A stretch of DNA of 64,000 nt from Flavobacteriaceae bacterium (GCA_009886625.1 QXZA01000029.1:102024-166023), one strand, 5' to 3'; numbered from the stretch's first letter, positions 45,018 to 54,650 are shown. The notes: generated from the letters alone by a model not told the origin. Numbers and translations are program-made.

Positions 45018-45995
45018 ATGAAAAGAAAAGCGTTCATTCAACAAAGCACTTTATGGGCAGGTGGACTTCTTGTATCTCCTCATATAATACACACAGAAAA
45101 TGAAATGACATCAAATAAATCGATTCCTACCAATCTTCCCTATGTCATCAGCACTTGGAATGTCCCATTTGCAACTAAAATTACAGGAGATGCATTAAAT
45201 AAGGGAGTTGAAGCATTAGATGCAGCCGTATTGGGAGTAGCTTATGAGGAAGCAAATTTACAAAACACCACTGTAGGAAATGGGGGTTCTCCAGATCGTG
45301 ATGGAGAAGTTACTCTAGACGCCTGTGTCATGAATCATGAAGGAAATTGTGGTGCTGTAATGGCTGTCCAAAACATTACTCATGTGGCCGCTTTAGCCAA
45401 GGACGTTATGGAAAAAACACCTCATGTAATTTTAGCAGGAGAAGGAGCCAAAAAATTTGCTTTAGAACAAGGATACCAAGCAGAGAATCTCTTAAGTGAA
45501 AAGAGTAAAAAAGAATGGGAAAAATGGCTAGAAAAGGGAAATTATAATCCCAAAATCAATATTGAAAACCATGACACTATAGGAATGCTCTGCAGTGATC
45601 AAAACGGAAATTTATCAGGAGTCTGTACCACAAGTGGATTGGCTTACAAAATGAAAGGTCGTGTGGGTGATTCACCCGTTATTGGTTCAGGCCTTTATAT
45701 TGATAATGCTATTGGAGGAGCAGTTGCTACAGGTCTGGGTGAAGAAGTTATAAAAACGGTTGGAAGTTTTTTAATAGTTGAATTGATGAGGCAAGGAAAA
45801 ACTCCTCAAGAAGCATGCGAAGAGGCAGTCTCAAGAATTTTAGAGAAACAAAAGGGAAAACCCGATTTTCAAGTTGCTTATCTCGCAACAAACAAAAAAG
45901 GTGAAATAGGATCGTATAGCATTCACAGTGGTTTCTCCTACACAATATATAAAAATGATTTAAATCAAAACATTGCGTCAAAAGCGATGTATTAA
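45018..45995 (+). CDS. Glycosylasparaginase / isoaspartyl peptidase family (Ntn hydrolase)
   Basis: A 325-residue precursor of an N-terminal nucleophile hydrolase. Autocleavage before the threonine of NHDTIGML would give alpha and beta chains; NGGSPDRDGEVTLDACVM and SGLYIDNAIGGAVATGLGEE are further family motifs. It removes asparagine from GlcNAc-Asn or cleaves similar amides. The N-terminus has a signal sequence (KRKAFIQQSTLWAGG), with KR rather than RR, so export is probably by Tat-like or Sec signal. The frame is open to an ATG at 44997 but 45018 fits the signal better. It is 11 bases before the GMC dehydrogenase gene. Confidence 0.88.
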   Translation: MKRKAFIQQSTLWAGGLLVSPHIIHTENEMTSNKSIPTNLPYVISTWNVPFATKITGDALNKGVEALDAAVLGVAYEEANLQNTTVGNGGSPDRDGEVTLDACVMNHEGNCGAVMAVQNITHVAALAKDVMEKTPHVILAGEGAKKFALEQGYQAENLLSEKSKKEWEKWLEKGNYNPKINIENHDTIGMLCSDQNGNLSGVCTTSGLAYKMKGRVGDSPVIGSGLYIDNAIGGAVATGLGEEVIKTVGSFLIVELMRQGKTPQEACEEAVSRILEKQKGKPDFQVAYLATNKKGEIGSYSIHSGFSYTIYKNDLNQNIASKAMY

Positions 45996-46006
45996 CCTAA
46001 AGTATT

Positions 46007-47725
46007 ATGCAAATAATTGAAAACGAAAAGAAATACGATGTCGTAATTGTTGGATCAGGAGCAGGAGGTGGAATGGCTACCAAAATTCTTGCTGATTCCG
46101 GATTGAAAGTAGCTGTAATAGAAGCTGGACCCTTTTTTGATCCTGCAAATCCAGCGCAACAAACACAACTTAAATGGCCACATGAATCTCCTAGAAGAGG
46201 TGCGGGTACAACCCGTGCTTTTGGTGAATTTGATATGGCTTATGGGGGTTGGGAAATAGATGGCGAACCTTACAATCGAATTGGAGACACAAAATTTGAC
46301 TGGTTTCGATCGCGAATGCTGGGAGGAAGAACAAATCACTGGGGAAGAATTTCTTTACGTTTTGGACCTCGTGATTTCAAAGGAAAAGATCGTGACGGTT
46401 TAGGTGAAAACTGGCCCATTAGTTATGAGGATATAAAACCCTATTACGATAAGGTTGATAAATTAATCGGTGTTTTTGGAAGTAAAGAAGGAATGTATAA
46501 TGAGCCGGATGGTTATTTCTTACCTGCACCCAAGCCAAGGTTACACGAATTATATTACAAAAAAGGAGCTGAAAAAGCGGGTGTTAAGGTAATGCCCTCT
46601 AGGCTTTCTATCCTAACCAAAAGGATTAACAACGATCGTGGGATTTGTTTCTATTGCAGTCAATGTAGCCGTTCTTGTTCTGTTTATGGAGATTTTTCTG
46701 CTGGGTCTTGTTTGATATTTCCTGCCCAAAAATCCGGAGGGCAAGTAGATCTTTTTGTAAACAGTATGGTTCGTGAAGTAACAACCAATGATGAAGGTAA
46801 AGCAACTGGAGTTTTATACATCAATAAAGAAGATCGCAAAGAATATCGTGTTTCTGGAAAGGTTGTCGTACTTGCAGCGTCTGCATGTAGCACAGCGCGT
46901 ATCCTTTTAAACTCAAAAAGTGCTCAGCATCCAAATGGTTTAGGAAATAGTAGTAATCTGGTAGGAAAATACGTTCATGACTCAACAGGTAGTGATCGAA
47001 TGGCATTTGTTCCAGATATGATGAATAGAAAGCGCTATAACGAAGATGGTGTTGGAGGAATGCACCTTTATTCTCCATGGTGGCTTGACAATAAGAAACT
47101 TGATTTCCCAAGAGGTTACCACATTGAAGTGTGGGGTGGTTTAGGAATGCCTAGCTACGGTTCTGGATTTAATCCAAACAACTTAAACAAGTATTTAGGA
47201 CTGAAAGTTGGTGGTTATGGAAATGGACTTCGTGAAGATGTAAAAAAATTCTATGGCTCGGTAATGGGTATGTCAGGACGTGGTGAATCGGTTGCCAACA
47301 TAAATAACTATTGTGAAATTGATCCAACTACGGTAGACGAATTTGGAATACCTGTTTTACGATTTAACTATAGTTGGTCAGATTACGAGCGTAAACAGGC
47401 ACGACATATGCATGAAACCTTTGAGGAAATTATCCATAATATGGGTGGAGTTGTATTGGGGGATAAACCCGGTAAAGAAAAAGATTATGGACTCTTGAAT
47501 CCAGGACGAATTATTCATGAAGTAGGAACTACCCGTATGGGAAGCGATCCTAAAAAATCTGTAGTTAATGAATTTGAACAGCTACATGATGTAGACAACG
47601 TATTTGTTGTAGATGCAGGACCTTTTGTTTCTCAAGCAGATAAAAATCCAACATGGACCATACTTGCTCTTTCTTGGAGAACCTCAGAATTTATAATTGA
47701 TCAATTAAAAAAACAAAATATATAG
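46007..47725 (+). CDS. GMC family FAD-dependent dehydrogenase with a cysteine cluster
   Basis: A 572-residue flavoprotein oxidising a sugar or polyol. FAD binding is shown by VVIVGSGAGGGMATKILADS at residues 13-32, and the C-terminal GMC_oxred_C domain has IHEVGTTRMGSDP and NPTWTILAL. Residues 214-224 (CFYCSQCSRSC) hold four cysteines spaced C-x2-C-x2-C-x3-C, recalling the iron-sulfur cluster segment in the catalytic subunit of bacterial FAD-dependent glucose dehydrogenases. The next gene encodes the matching subunit 3 protein and is separated by two bases. No signal sequence is visible, so export would rely on the Tat signal of that partner. Confidence 0.88.
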   Translation: MQIIENEKKYDVVIVGSGAGGGMATKILADSGLKVAVIEAGPFFDPANPAQQTQLKWPHESPRRGAGTTRAFGEFDMAYGGWEIDGEPYNRIGDTKFDWFRSRMLGGRTNHWGRISLRFGPRDFKGKDRDGLGENWPISYEDIKPYYDKVDKLIGVFGSKEGMYNEPDGYFLPAPKPRLHELYYKKGAEKAGVKVMPSRLSILTKRINNDRGICFYCSQCSRSCSVYGDFSAGSCLIFPAQKSGGQVDLFVNSMVREVTTNDEGKATGVLYINKEDRKEYRVSGKVVVLAASACSTARILLNSKSAQHPNGLGNSSNLVGKYVHDSTGSDRMAFVPDMMNRKRYNEDGVGGMHLYSPWWLDNKKLDFPRGYHIEVWGGLGMPSYGSGFNPNNLNKYLGLKVGGYGNGLREDVKKFYGSVMGMSGRGESVANINNYCEIDPTTVDEFGIPVLRFNYSWSDYERKQARHMHETFEEIIHNMGGVVLGDKPGKEKDYGLLNPGRIIHEVGTTRMGSDPKKSVVNEFEQLHDVDNVFVVDAGPFVSQADKNPTWTILALSWRTSEFIIDQLKKQNI

Positions 47726-47727
47726 TC

Positions 47728-48426
47728 ATGAACAGAAGAGATAGTATACGATCCCTATTTTTAGGGAGCATGGCAGGAGGATTAGCCCTTGAAAGTTGTA
47801 TTTCTGCACCAGAAGAAGTGATAAATGAAAAAATATGGCAATACCAATATGGTAGAACACCCGAAGAAGCAGCTAGAGATGAAGCCTTATTAGCACAACA
47901 ATATTTTAAAAATACAGAACTTAATACAATCACTCGATTATCAAATCTCATTCTTCCTCCTACTCCAGAGGGGACTATTGAGGAGGCTGGCGTTCCTGAA
48001 TTCATTGAATTCATGGCGAAAGATTTTCCTGGATTACAAACTCCAATTAGAGGTGGATTAATGTGGTTAGACAGTTATTCTAATAAAAACTTTGGAACTG
48101 ATTTTATCAATAGTACTGAAGATCAACAACATCAAGTTTTAGATCTTATCGCCTTTCCAGACCCAAAAGCAAGCTCTCAAAAACAAGAAGTACAATTCTT
48201 TTCATTAATGCGAAATCTAGTCATGACAGGCTATTTTACATCTCCAGCTGGAATTAAAGAATTAGGTTACAAAGGAAATCAACCCAACGTTTGGGATGGA
48301 GTTCCTGATGATGTACTTAAAGATCATGGAATGTCTTATGATGCATCTTGGATGCCAAAATTTGTTGATCAATCCAAAAGAAATGATCAAGCCGTGTGGG
48401 ATGATGAGGGCAATTTGATTTCCTAA
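47728..48426 (+). CDS. Gluconate 2-dehydrogenase subunit 3 family protein, Tat-exported
   Basis: A 232-residue protein starting MNRRDSIRSLFLGSMAGG, a twin-arginine signal, with LESC at residues 21-24 that may be a lipobox. The body (LSNLILPPTPEGTIEEAGVP, then EFIEFMAKDFP) matches subunit 3 of gluconate 2-dehydrogenases and the gamma subunit of FAD-glucose dehydrogenase, which escorts the GMC catalytic subunit through the Tat pore. It follows the GMC gene directly. No cytochrome c subunit is encoded nearby, so the electron acceptor is unknown. Confidence 0.88.
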   Translation: MNRRDSIRSLFLGSMAGGLALESCISAPEEVINEKIWQYQYGRTPEEAARDEALLAQQYFKNTELNTITRLSNLILPPTPEGTIEEAGVPEFIEFMAKDFPGLQTPIRGGLMWLDSYSNKNFGTDFINSTEDQQHQVLDLIAFPDPKASSQKQEVQFFSLMRNLVMTGYFTSPAGIKELGYKGNQPNVWDGVPDDVLKDHGMSYDASWMPKFVDQSKRNDQAVWDDEGNLIS

Positions 48427-48459
48427 AAATCCCTTCAAATAATGTAATAAATACCTCAA

Positions 48460-49941
48460 ATGAAAAATTACATCCTTGCCATAGATGCTGGAACCACAAG
48501 TTCAAGAGCAATTCTTTTTGATCAAAATGGATCAACAATTGGGATGGCCCAAAATGAATTTACTCAATATTTTCCTAAAGAAAGTTGGGTAGAGCACAAT
48601 GCTATAGAAATTTGGGAGACTCAATTAATGGCAATTAGAGAGGTATTAGAGAAAACCGATACAAAAGCATCTCAGATCCATGCAATGGGTATTACAAACC
48701 AAAGAGAAACTACAGTCCTTTGGAATAGAAAAACAGGGAAACCGGTACACAAGGCTATTGTATGGCAAGACAGAAGAACAGCTTCAATTTGTGATGACCT
48801 ATCAAAAAAAGGGAAATCAACTCTCTTTTTCGAAAAAACAGGCTTGTTACTAGACGCCTACTTTTCAGGAACAAAAATAAAATGGATTCTAGACCAAAAC
48901 CCTGAATTAAAAAAGCAAGCTCAAAACGGAGAACTTGCATTTGGAACCATAGATAGTTGGTTGATTTGGAATTTGACTGACGGTAAGGTTCATGTAACCG
49001 ACGTCACTAATGCTAGTAGAACCTTATTGTTTAATATTCATACACTCGAATGGGATAAAGAACTACTCGACACAATTGAAGTCCCTGAATCTTTACTTCC
49101 AAAAGTAGTTTCCTCTTCTGAAGTTGTTGGAGTAACACAACACTCCCTCTTTGATCATGAAATCGTAATTGCAGGTATTGCTGGAGATCAGCAGGCAGCA
49201 TTATTTGGACAAATGTGTATCAAGCCAGGTGATGTGAAAAACACTTATGGTACGGGTTGTTTTTGTATCATGAATACAGGAAGCACTCCGGTGATATCAA
49301 AAAATAAAATGCTGACAACCATTGGTTATCAAATCAATGGTGAAGTAACCTATGCAATTGAAGGAAGTGTGTTTGTTGCTGGTGCAGTGGTTCAATGGTT
49401 ACGAGATCAATTAGGAATTATCAATTCGGCACCTGAAATAGAAAAATTGGCGAAAACAGTTGAAAACAATGGTGGAGTAACATTCATTCCTGCACTTGCT
49501 GGGCTGGGTGCACCTTATTGGGATCCACACGCCACTGCATCGATTTTAGGCATTACACGTGGAACAGAAAAAGGACATATTGCTAGAGCAGCTCTCGAAG
49601 CAATTGCAATGCGAACTCGGGAGATCGTAATTGAAATGCAGAAAGATGCAAATACAACCTTTAGCACCCTTAAAGTTGACGGTGGAGGAAGTACCAATGA
49701 TCTATTGATGCAAATTCAATCCGACCTACTCCAGACTGAAGTTATAAGACCTGAAACTACTGAAACCACAGCTTTAGGTGCTGCTTTCTTTGCGGGACTT
49801 GCTACTCAATATTGGCCCTCAATTGAAAGTTTATCCTCTATTTGGAAAGCAAATAAAAAATTCACTCCTAGGAATGAAATACAAAATGAAAAAATTATAG
49901 CAGCTTGGAATAAAAGGATGAATCAACTAACCAATCTTTGA
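48460..49941 (+). CDS. glpK: Glycerol kinase
   Basis: Phosphorylates glycerol to sn-glycerol 3-phosphate with ATP. The 493-residue FGGY-family protein has AIDAGTTSSRAILFD at the N-terminus, WQDRRT, the GSVFVAGAVVQWLRD segment and the FGGY signature region VDGGGSTNDLLMQIQSDLL. It is 33 bases after the preceding gene and 3 bases before glpD, forming the core of a glycerol operon. Confidence 0.96.
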   Translation: MKNYILAIDAGTTSSRAILFDQNGSTIGMAQNEFTQYFPKESWVEHNAIEIWETQLMAIREVLEKTDTKASQIHAMGITNQRETTVLWNRKTGKPVHKAIVWQDRRTASICDDLSKKGKSTLFFEKTGLLLDAYFSGTKIKWILDQNPELKKQAQNGELAFGTIDSWLIWNLTDGKVHVTDVTNASRTLLFNIHTLEWDKELLDTIEVPESLLPKVVSSSEVVGVTQHSLFDHEIVIAGIAGDQQAALFGQMCIKPGDVKNTYGTGCFCIMNTGSTPVISKNKMLTTIGYQINGEVTYAIEGSVFVAGAVVQWLRDQLGIINSAPEIEKLAKTVENNGGVTFIPALAGLGAPYWDPHATASILGITRGTEKGHIARAALEAIAMRTREIVIEMQKDANTTFSTLKVDGGGSTNDLLMQIQSDLLQTEVIRPETTETTALGAAFFAGLATQYWPSIESLSSIWKANKKFTPRNEIQNEKIIAAWNKRMNQLTNL

Positions 49942-49944
49942 AAA

Positions 49945-51495
49945 ATGGACAGAAAAGCAAATCTTGAACAACTCGATCAAGTTGCCGAATGGGATGTTGT
50001 AATAATTGGTGGTGGAGCCTCTGGACTGGGAATTGCTCTTGATTCAGCAAATCGCGGCTATAAAACACTTCTCTTAGAAAAAAATGATTTTGCAAAAGGA
50101 ACCTCCTCAAGAAGCACAAAATTAGTTCACGGTGGTGTTCGTTATTTACAAAATGGAGATATCTCCTTAGTCATCGAAGCTTTGAAAGAAAGAGGTATCA
50201 TGAGAAAGAATGCACCCCACCTAGTTCGTGACTTAAGTTTTGTCATCCCTTCCTATGACTGGTGGAATAGTCCATTTTATGGTCTAGGTCTTAAAGTATA
50301 CGATATGATGGCGGGTAAATTAGGTTTAGGTCCGTCTACTGTTTTAGATCGTGAAGAAACTTTAGCAATTATCCCCAATGTAAATAAAGAGGGTTTAAAA
50401 GGCGGTGTCATCTATCATGATGGACAGTTTGATGATGCAAGAATGGCAATAAGTCTTGCATTAACTGCAAATCAGGAAGGAGCCTGTTTGATAAATTATA
50501 CTAATGTAATTGGCTTAACAAAAGAGAAAGACTTAGTTACTGGCGTGAGATTAATTGATCAAATAAGTGGCAAAGAGAAAACAATACGAAGTAAAGTAGT
50601 TGTGAATGCAACTGGAGTTTTTTCAGACAAAATTATTGCATTAGACCAGCCTGATGCCAAAAGAATGATTCGTCCCTCTCAAGGCGTACATTTAGTCATT
50701 GAAAAATCTTTTTTAGCAGGAGCTCATGCTATAATGGTTCCACATACCTCTGACGGGAGAGTCCTTTTTGCAGTTCCATGGAATGATTATGTTGTGGTGG
50801 GAACTACGGACACCCCAGTTAACGAAACACTTGAAGAACCGGTTGCTCTAGAAAATGAAATTGAATTCATTCTAGAAAATGCTGGGGCCTATATGACTAA
50901 AAAACCGATGCGGAAAGACGTGAAAAGTGTTTTTGCTGGATTACGCCCATTAGCAGCATCAGAAAACAACAAAGAAAGTACTAAAGAAGTTTCAAGGCAT
51001 CATAAAATCACAGTCAGCACAAGTGGTTTGATCAGTGTCTTAGGGGGAAAATGGACCACTTACAGAAAAATAGCAGAAGATACTGTGGACACATTGCAAG
51101 CTGTGGGTGGATTACCAGAAAGACAATGTAACACAAAAACATTACCTGTTTTTGGTTATGAATCTCATTCAAATTGGGAGGATCCCATGCATTATTATGG
51201 AACTGAATCCAAAAAAATAAAAGCATTAAATCCAAAAAAAGCTACTCTTTCGTTATCTAATAAATTCTTTATTTCTGAAAATCAAATTCTTTGGGCTATT
51301 GAGAAAGAAATGGCGATAAATCTTGAAGATATTTTAGCAAGAAGAACACGTTGTTTATTTTTAAATGCATTTGAGACTGAAAAAATTGCCCCTAAAGTAG
51401 CTGCAATTATGGCTAAAAAATTAGGTCACAACAAAACATGGATTAAAAATGAACTCACACAATTCATTTCAATAATTAAAAAATATCAATTATGA
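49945..51495 (+). CDS. glpD: Glycerol-3-phosphate dehydrogenase, FAD-dependent
   Basis: Oxidises glycerol 3-phosphate to dihydroxyacetone phosphate and passes electrons to quinone. The 516-residue protein has VVIIGGGASGLGIALDSANR for FAD binding, GTSSRSTKLVHGGVRYLQNG, and GLRPLAASE with GGKWTTYRKIAED, the standard GlpD motifs. A C-terminal helical DAO_C domain follows. Its end overlaps glpF by four bases. Confidence 0.96.
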   Translation: MDRKANLEQLDQVAEWDVVIIGGGASGLGIALDSANRGYKTLLLEKNDFAKGTSSRSTKLVHGGVRYLQNGDISLVIEALKERGIMRKNAPHLVRDLSFVIPSYDWWNSPFYGLGLKVYDMMAGKLGLGPSTVLDREETLAIIPNVNKEGLKGGVIYHDGQFDDARMAISLALTANQEGACLINYTNVIGLTKEKDLVTGVRLIDQISGKEKTIRSKVVVNATGVFSDKIIALDQPDAKRMIRPSQGVHLVIEKSFLAGAHAIMVPHTSDGRVLFAVPWNDYVVVGTTDTPVNETLEEPVALENEIEFILENAGAYMTKKPMRKDVKSVFAGLRPLAASENNKESTKEVSRHHKITVSTSGLISVLGGKWTTYRKIAEDTVDTLQAVGGLPERQCNTKTLPVFGYESHSNWEDPMHYYGTESKKIKALNPKKATLSLSNKFFISENQILWAIEKEMAINLEDILARRTRCLFLNAFETEKIAPKVAAIMAKKLGHNKTWIKNELTQFISIIKKYQL

Positions 51496-52238
51496 CAATG
51501 CATCCATATATTGCAGAATTCATTGGAACAGCTATTCTACTTCTTTTAGGAGCAGGTGTTAACGCTAATGTCAGTTTAAAAAAAACCTACGCAAGCCAAG
51601 GAAGTCCTTGGGTATTGATTACAAGTGCTTGGGGGTTTGCGGTTTTTGTAGCCGTATTTATTACTGCACAATCCAGTGGTGCGCATCTTAATCCTGCAAT
51701 AACTCTAGGCTTAACGTTAGCGGGAAAATTCTCTTGGTCTCTTTTGCCGGCCTATTTTCTTTCTCAAGTTCTAGGCGCGATGTTTGGAAGTTGGCTAGCT
51801 TATTTAACTTACATTGACCATTACCGTCAAACCCAAGACGAAGCTACAGTAAGAGGTACTTTTTGTACTGGCCCTGCCATCAAAAACACAAAAAACAACT
51901 TATTTAGTGAAGGAATTGGAACTTTTATGTTGGTATTTGCGGCTTTGTGCATAGTGGGACCGAATATTGAAATTAATGGCTCTGAGGTACAAAACTTTGG
52001 TCTAGGCGCTTTAGATGCCTTACCAATTGGAATCGTTGTTTGGGTAATTGGAATTGCACTAGGAGGAACTACTGGCTATGCGATCAATCCTGCTCGTGAT
52101 TTTGGCCCTCGTTTAATGTATCAAATGCTACCCCGAAAAAATAAAAACGCAAATTGGTCCTATAGCTGGATTCCCATTGTGGGTCCTTTGGTGGGAGGTT
52201 CAATAGCAGGGTTAATCTTTACGTTATTAGCCCTTTAA
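51492..52238 (+). CDS. glpF: Aquaglyceroporin, glycerol facilitator
   Basis: A 248-residue MIP-family channel with six membrane helices. The two NPA motifs are SGAHLNPAITLGL and GYAINPARDFGPR; the aspartate after the second (NPARD) is the mark of glycerol-conducting channels. It lets glycerol enter for GlpK and is translationally coupled to glpD. It ends six bases before the convergent RNase Y gene. Confidence 0.94.
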   Translation: MTMHPYIAEFIGTAILLLLGAGVNANVSLKKTYASQGSPWVLITSAWGFAVFVAVFITAQSSGAHLNPAITLGLTLAGKFSWSLLPAYFLSQVLGAMFGSWLAYLTYIDHYRQTQDEATVRGTFCTGPAIKNTKNNLFSEGIGTFMLVFAALCIVGPNIEINGSEVQNFGLGALDALPIGIVVWVIGIALGGTTGYAINPARDFGPRLMYQMLPRKNKNANWSYSWIPIVGPLVGGSIAGLIFTLLAL

Positions 52239-52244
52239 ATATTC

Positions 52245-53810
52245 TTACTTGGCTACGTTTACTACTCTAGTTTCTCTTATTACGGTAACTTTTACTTGAC
52301 CTGGATAAGTCATGTCCGTTTGAATTTTTTGTGAAATTTCAAAAGACAAACGCGCTGCATGATCATCAGTAACCTTTTCGCTTTCCACAAAAACACGTAG
52401 CTCCCTCCCAGCTTGAATCGCATAGGCTTTATTGACACCATTAAAATCGTAGGCAATTTTTTCTAAATCCTTCAACCTCTGAACATAGCTGTCTAAAACT
52501 TGACGTCTCGCTCCAGGGCGTGCTCCAGAAATTGCATCACAAACTTGTATAATAGGTGATAATAATGAAGTCATTTCAATTTCATCGTGGTGTGCGCCTA
52601 TAGCATTACAAACATCTTGTTTTTCACCATATTTTTCTGCCCATTCCATACCCAATAATGCATGTGGTGTTTCTACCTCCTCTTCTGGCACTTTACCAAT
52701 ATCATGAAGTAAACCTGCGCGTTTAGCAAGTTTTGGATTTAACCCCAACTCTGATGCCATAACTCCACATAATTTTGCAACCTCTCTTGAATGTTGAAGA
52801 AGATTTTGACCATAAGAAGAACGATATTTCATTCTACCTACAATTTTTACTAACTCGGGATGTAAACCATGAATTCCCAACTCAATAATAGTTCGTTTTC
52901 CTACTTCTATAATTTCATTTTCAATTTGCTTGCGCGTTTTATTTACCACCTCTTCAATTCGAGCTGGATGAATTCTACCATCACTAACCAAACGATGCAA
53001 AGACAAACGTGCAATTTCTCTTCTTACTGGATCAAAACAGGAAAGAATGATCGCTTCAGGTGTATCATCAACAATAATTTCTACTCCAGTTTCGGCTTCA
53101 AGGACACGAATATTTCTTCCTTCTCTTCCAATAATTCGCCCTTTTACATCGTCAGATTCTAGATTAAATATGGAAACACAGTTATCAATTGCTTCTTCCG
53201 TTCCAATTCGTTGTATCGTGTTAATTACTATCTTTTTTGCTTCTTGCTGAGCGGTCAATTTAGCTTCCTCAACACTGTGTTGAATATATCCCATAGCATC
53301 TGTACGAGCTTTATCCTTGAGGCTTTCCATTAATTCATTTTTTGCCTCATCAGCAGAGAGATTAGAAATTTCCTCTAATTTCTTGATCTGAATTTTCAAC
53401 TTCGCTTTAAATTGTTCCTCTATGGTTTCAACTTTAGCAAGTTTTTGTGTTAAAATTTCATTCTTACGTTCTAAATTCTTTTTAAAGTCTGTGTTGCTTT
53501 TGTATTCTTTTTGTGCTTTGTTTTCTTTTTCGCGTAATAGATTTTCAGTTTCTACAATTTTTCGTTCTCTATCATTCACTTCACGTTCGTGAATAGACTT
53601 CAATTCAATAAAGTTTTCTTTAGCTTGAAGCATCTTTTCCTTTTTCAGTGCCTCAGCCTCAATCTCTGTTTTAAGAAGTAGGTCCTTTGCCTCTTTATTG
53701 GCTTTATCCAAACGTTCTTTGTTTTTGCCTCTACCCAATAAATTCCCTATAAGAAATCCTCCAAGGAGTGCCCCTAAAGCTATTGCGATGTATATAATGA
53801 TTGCTTCCAT
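52245..53810 (-). CDS. rny: Ribonuclease Y
   Basis: Membrane-anchored endoribonuclease that starts mRNA decay. The 521-residue protein has an N-terminal helix ([16 protein letters not shown]), a coiled coil to about residue 205, a KH domain with [20 protein letters not shown] and an HD domain with [13 protein letters not shown] and [10 protein letters not shown]. Normal length. It follows zapA and the candidate 6S RNA on the same strand. Confidence 0.95.
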   Translation of the reverse strand: MEAIIIYIAIALGALLGGFLIGNLLGRGKNKERLDKANKEAKDLLLKTEIEAEALKKEKMLQAKENFIELKSIHEREVNDRERKIVETENLLREKENKAQKEYKSNTDFKKNLERKNEILTQKLAKVETIEEQFKAKLKIQIKKLEEISNLSADEAKNELMESLKDKARTDAMGYIQHSVEEAKLTAQQEAKKIVINTIQRIGTEEAIDNCVSIFNLESDDVKGRIIGREGRNIRVLEAETGVEIIVDDTPEAIILSCFDPVRREIARLSLHRLVSDGRIHPARIEEVVNKTRKQIENEIIEVGKRTIIELGIHGLHPELVKIVGRMKYRSSYGQNLLQHSREVAKLCGVMASELGLNPKLAKRAGLLHDIGKVPEEEVETPHALLGMEWAEKYGEKQDVCNAIGAHHDEIEMTSLLSPIIQVCDAISGARPGARRQVLDSYVQRLKDLEKIAYDFNGVNKAYAIQAGRELRVFVESEKVTDDHAARLSFEISQKIQTDMTYPGQVKVTVIRETRVVNVAK

Positions 53811-53819
53811 TGCTGTTTT

Positions 53820-53975
53820 AAAAAATTAAAAAAAGCCCATATTAGCTTGCTCTTTGTATAAACTCCTAAAAAATCAAGTTTGAGGCTACATTACTGGTCA
53901 AGGATCTACTCATGGCAGCTTGCTTTTACAATAAAAACTCACCTCTCTGAATTAAAAGCTCGTTGAGTTTATCAA
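53820..53975 (-). ncRNA. ssrS: Candidate 6S RNA (6S-Flavo type)
   Basis: The 208-base gap between zapA and rny lacks an open frame but contains structure. On the minus strand ATAAACTC (53972-53965) pairs perfectly with GAGTTTAT (53865-53858) to close a hairpin of about 115 bases, whose interior has further weak pairings such as GAGG with CCTC. After it, AGCT-AATATG-GGCT with a T run (ending about 53821) can be a terminator. A long closed rod with an internal bubble next to zapA is what 6S RNA looks like in other bacteria. The identity is inferred from position and shape. Confidence 0.5.
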
Positions 53976-54018
53976 AAAAATACTAATACAGGCAGTGTTG
54001 TATTATTGTTATTAGAAC

Positions 54019-54312
54019 TTAATATGCAGCTAAATGAACATCAATCATATCTATGAGTTCCTTTACCTTTTCATTATCATCAATCTGGGGAACTTTAGTT
54101 GTATTTAATTGTTCTAATTGAGCTGCATATTGAAGGGAACACATGGCAAGAACATCTTGCTTGTCTCTAACAGCATAATTTTTTTCAAGTTGTTGAATGG
54201 TTGTTTCAATCTTCTTTGCAGAAGCTCTCAAAGAAGCCTCTTGTTCTGGTGCAACAGATAATGGATAGACGCGATTTGCTATGGTAAGCTTTATTTTTAA
54301 TAATTCACTCAT
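54019..54312 (-). CDS. zapA: Cell division protein ZapA
   Basis: A 97-residue FtsZ-ring-associated protein that bundles FtsZ filaments. LLKIKLTIANRVYPLSVAPE and EASLRASAKKIETTIQQL are the globular N-terminal part, and the rest is a coiled-coil helix. It is four bases after the coiled-coil gene upstream, as is usual in Bacteroidota. Confidence 0.88.
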   Translation of the reverse strand: MSELLKIKLTIANRVYPLSVAPEQEASLRASAKKIETTIQQLEKNYAVRDKQDVLAMCSLQYAAQLEQLNTTKVPQIDDNEKVKELIDMIDVHLAAY

Positions 54313-54316
54313 ATAA

Positions 54317-54616
54317 TCAATTCATTTCTGATACCTGCTGTATACAATTTTCAACTTCTCTTATCAAACTATTTATTTTACTTTTTGTTGCTTGTTTACC
54401 TTCATTACTGCCAAGTAGATTATTTGCGATTTTAAGCGACTTATTTTCTTCACGAATGGACAATAACTGTTCTTCTAATTCAGAATTACGCTTTTTCAAA
54501 GCTTCATTCTGATCTTGAAACTTAACCAAATCAAGATGATTGCCTTTAAGTTTATTGAGGAGCCCAATAATTTTTTGTTCTAATACAGCAATCGAAGATT
54601 TGTTTCTCTCTATCAT
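54317..54616 (-). CDS. Coiled-coil protein encoded upstream of zapA
   Basis: A 99-residue protein beginning MIERNKSSIAVLEQKIIGLL and almost wholly helical with heptad spacing (LEEQLLSIREENKSLKI). Proteins like this sit in front of zapA in many Bacteroidota and may be ZapB-like partners, an inference from position and shape. The ATG at 54616 is preferred since a perfect -7 box lies 27 bases upstream; an in-frame upstream ATG at 54655 lies before the box. Confidence 0.7.
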   Translation of the reverse strand: MIERNKSSIAVLEQKIIGLLNKLKGNHLDLVKFQDQNEALKKRNSELEEQLLSIREENKSLKIANNLLGSNEGKQATKSKINSLIREVENCIQQVSEMN

Positions 54617-54642
54617 AAAAAAGTAATAACCTACTTCATATA

Positions 54643-54650
54643 CAAAGTTA
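54643..54650 (-). promoter_or_regulatory. -7 box for the coiled-coil gene and zapA
   Basis: The minus strand reads TAACTTTG, a full TAnnTTTG match, 26 bases before the ATG at 54616. Confidence 0.5.

Noticed and set aside
46055..46339. Long minus-strand frames inside the GMC dehydrogenase gene (also at 46821-47111)
   Set aside because: They lie opposite a well-supported coding region and show no family-like sequence; they are by-products of its codon use.
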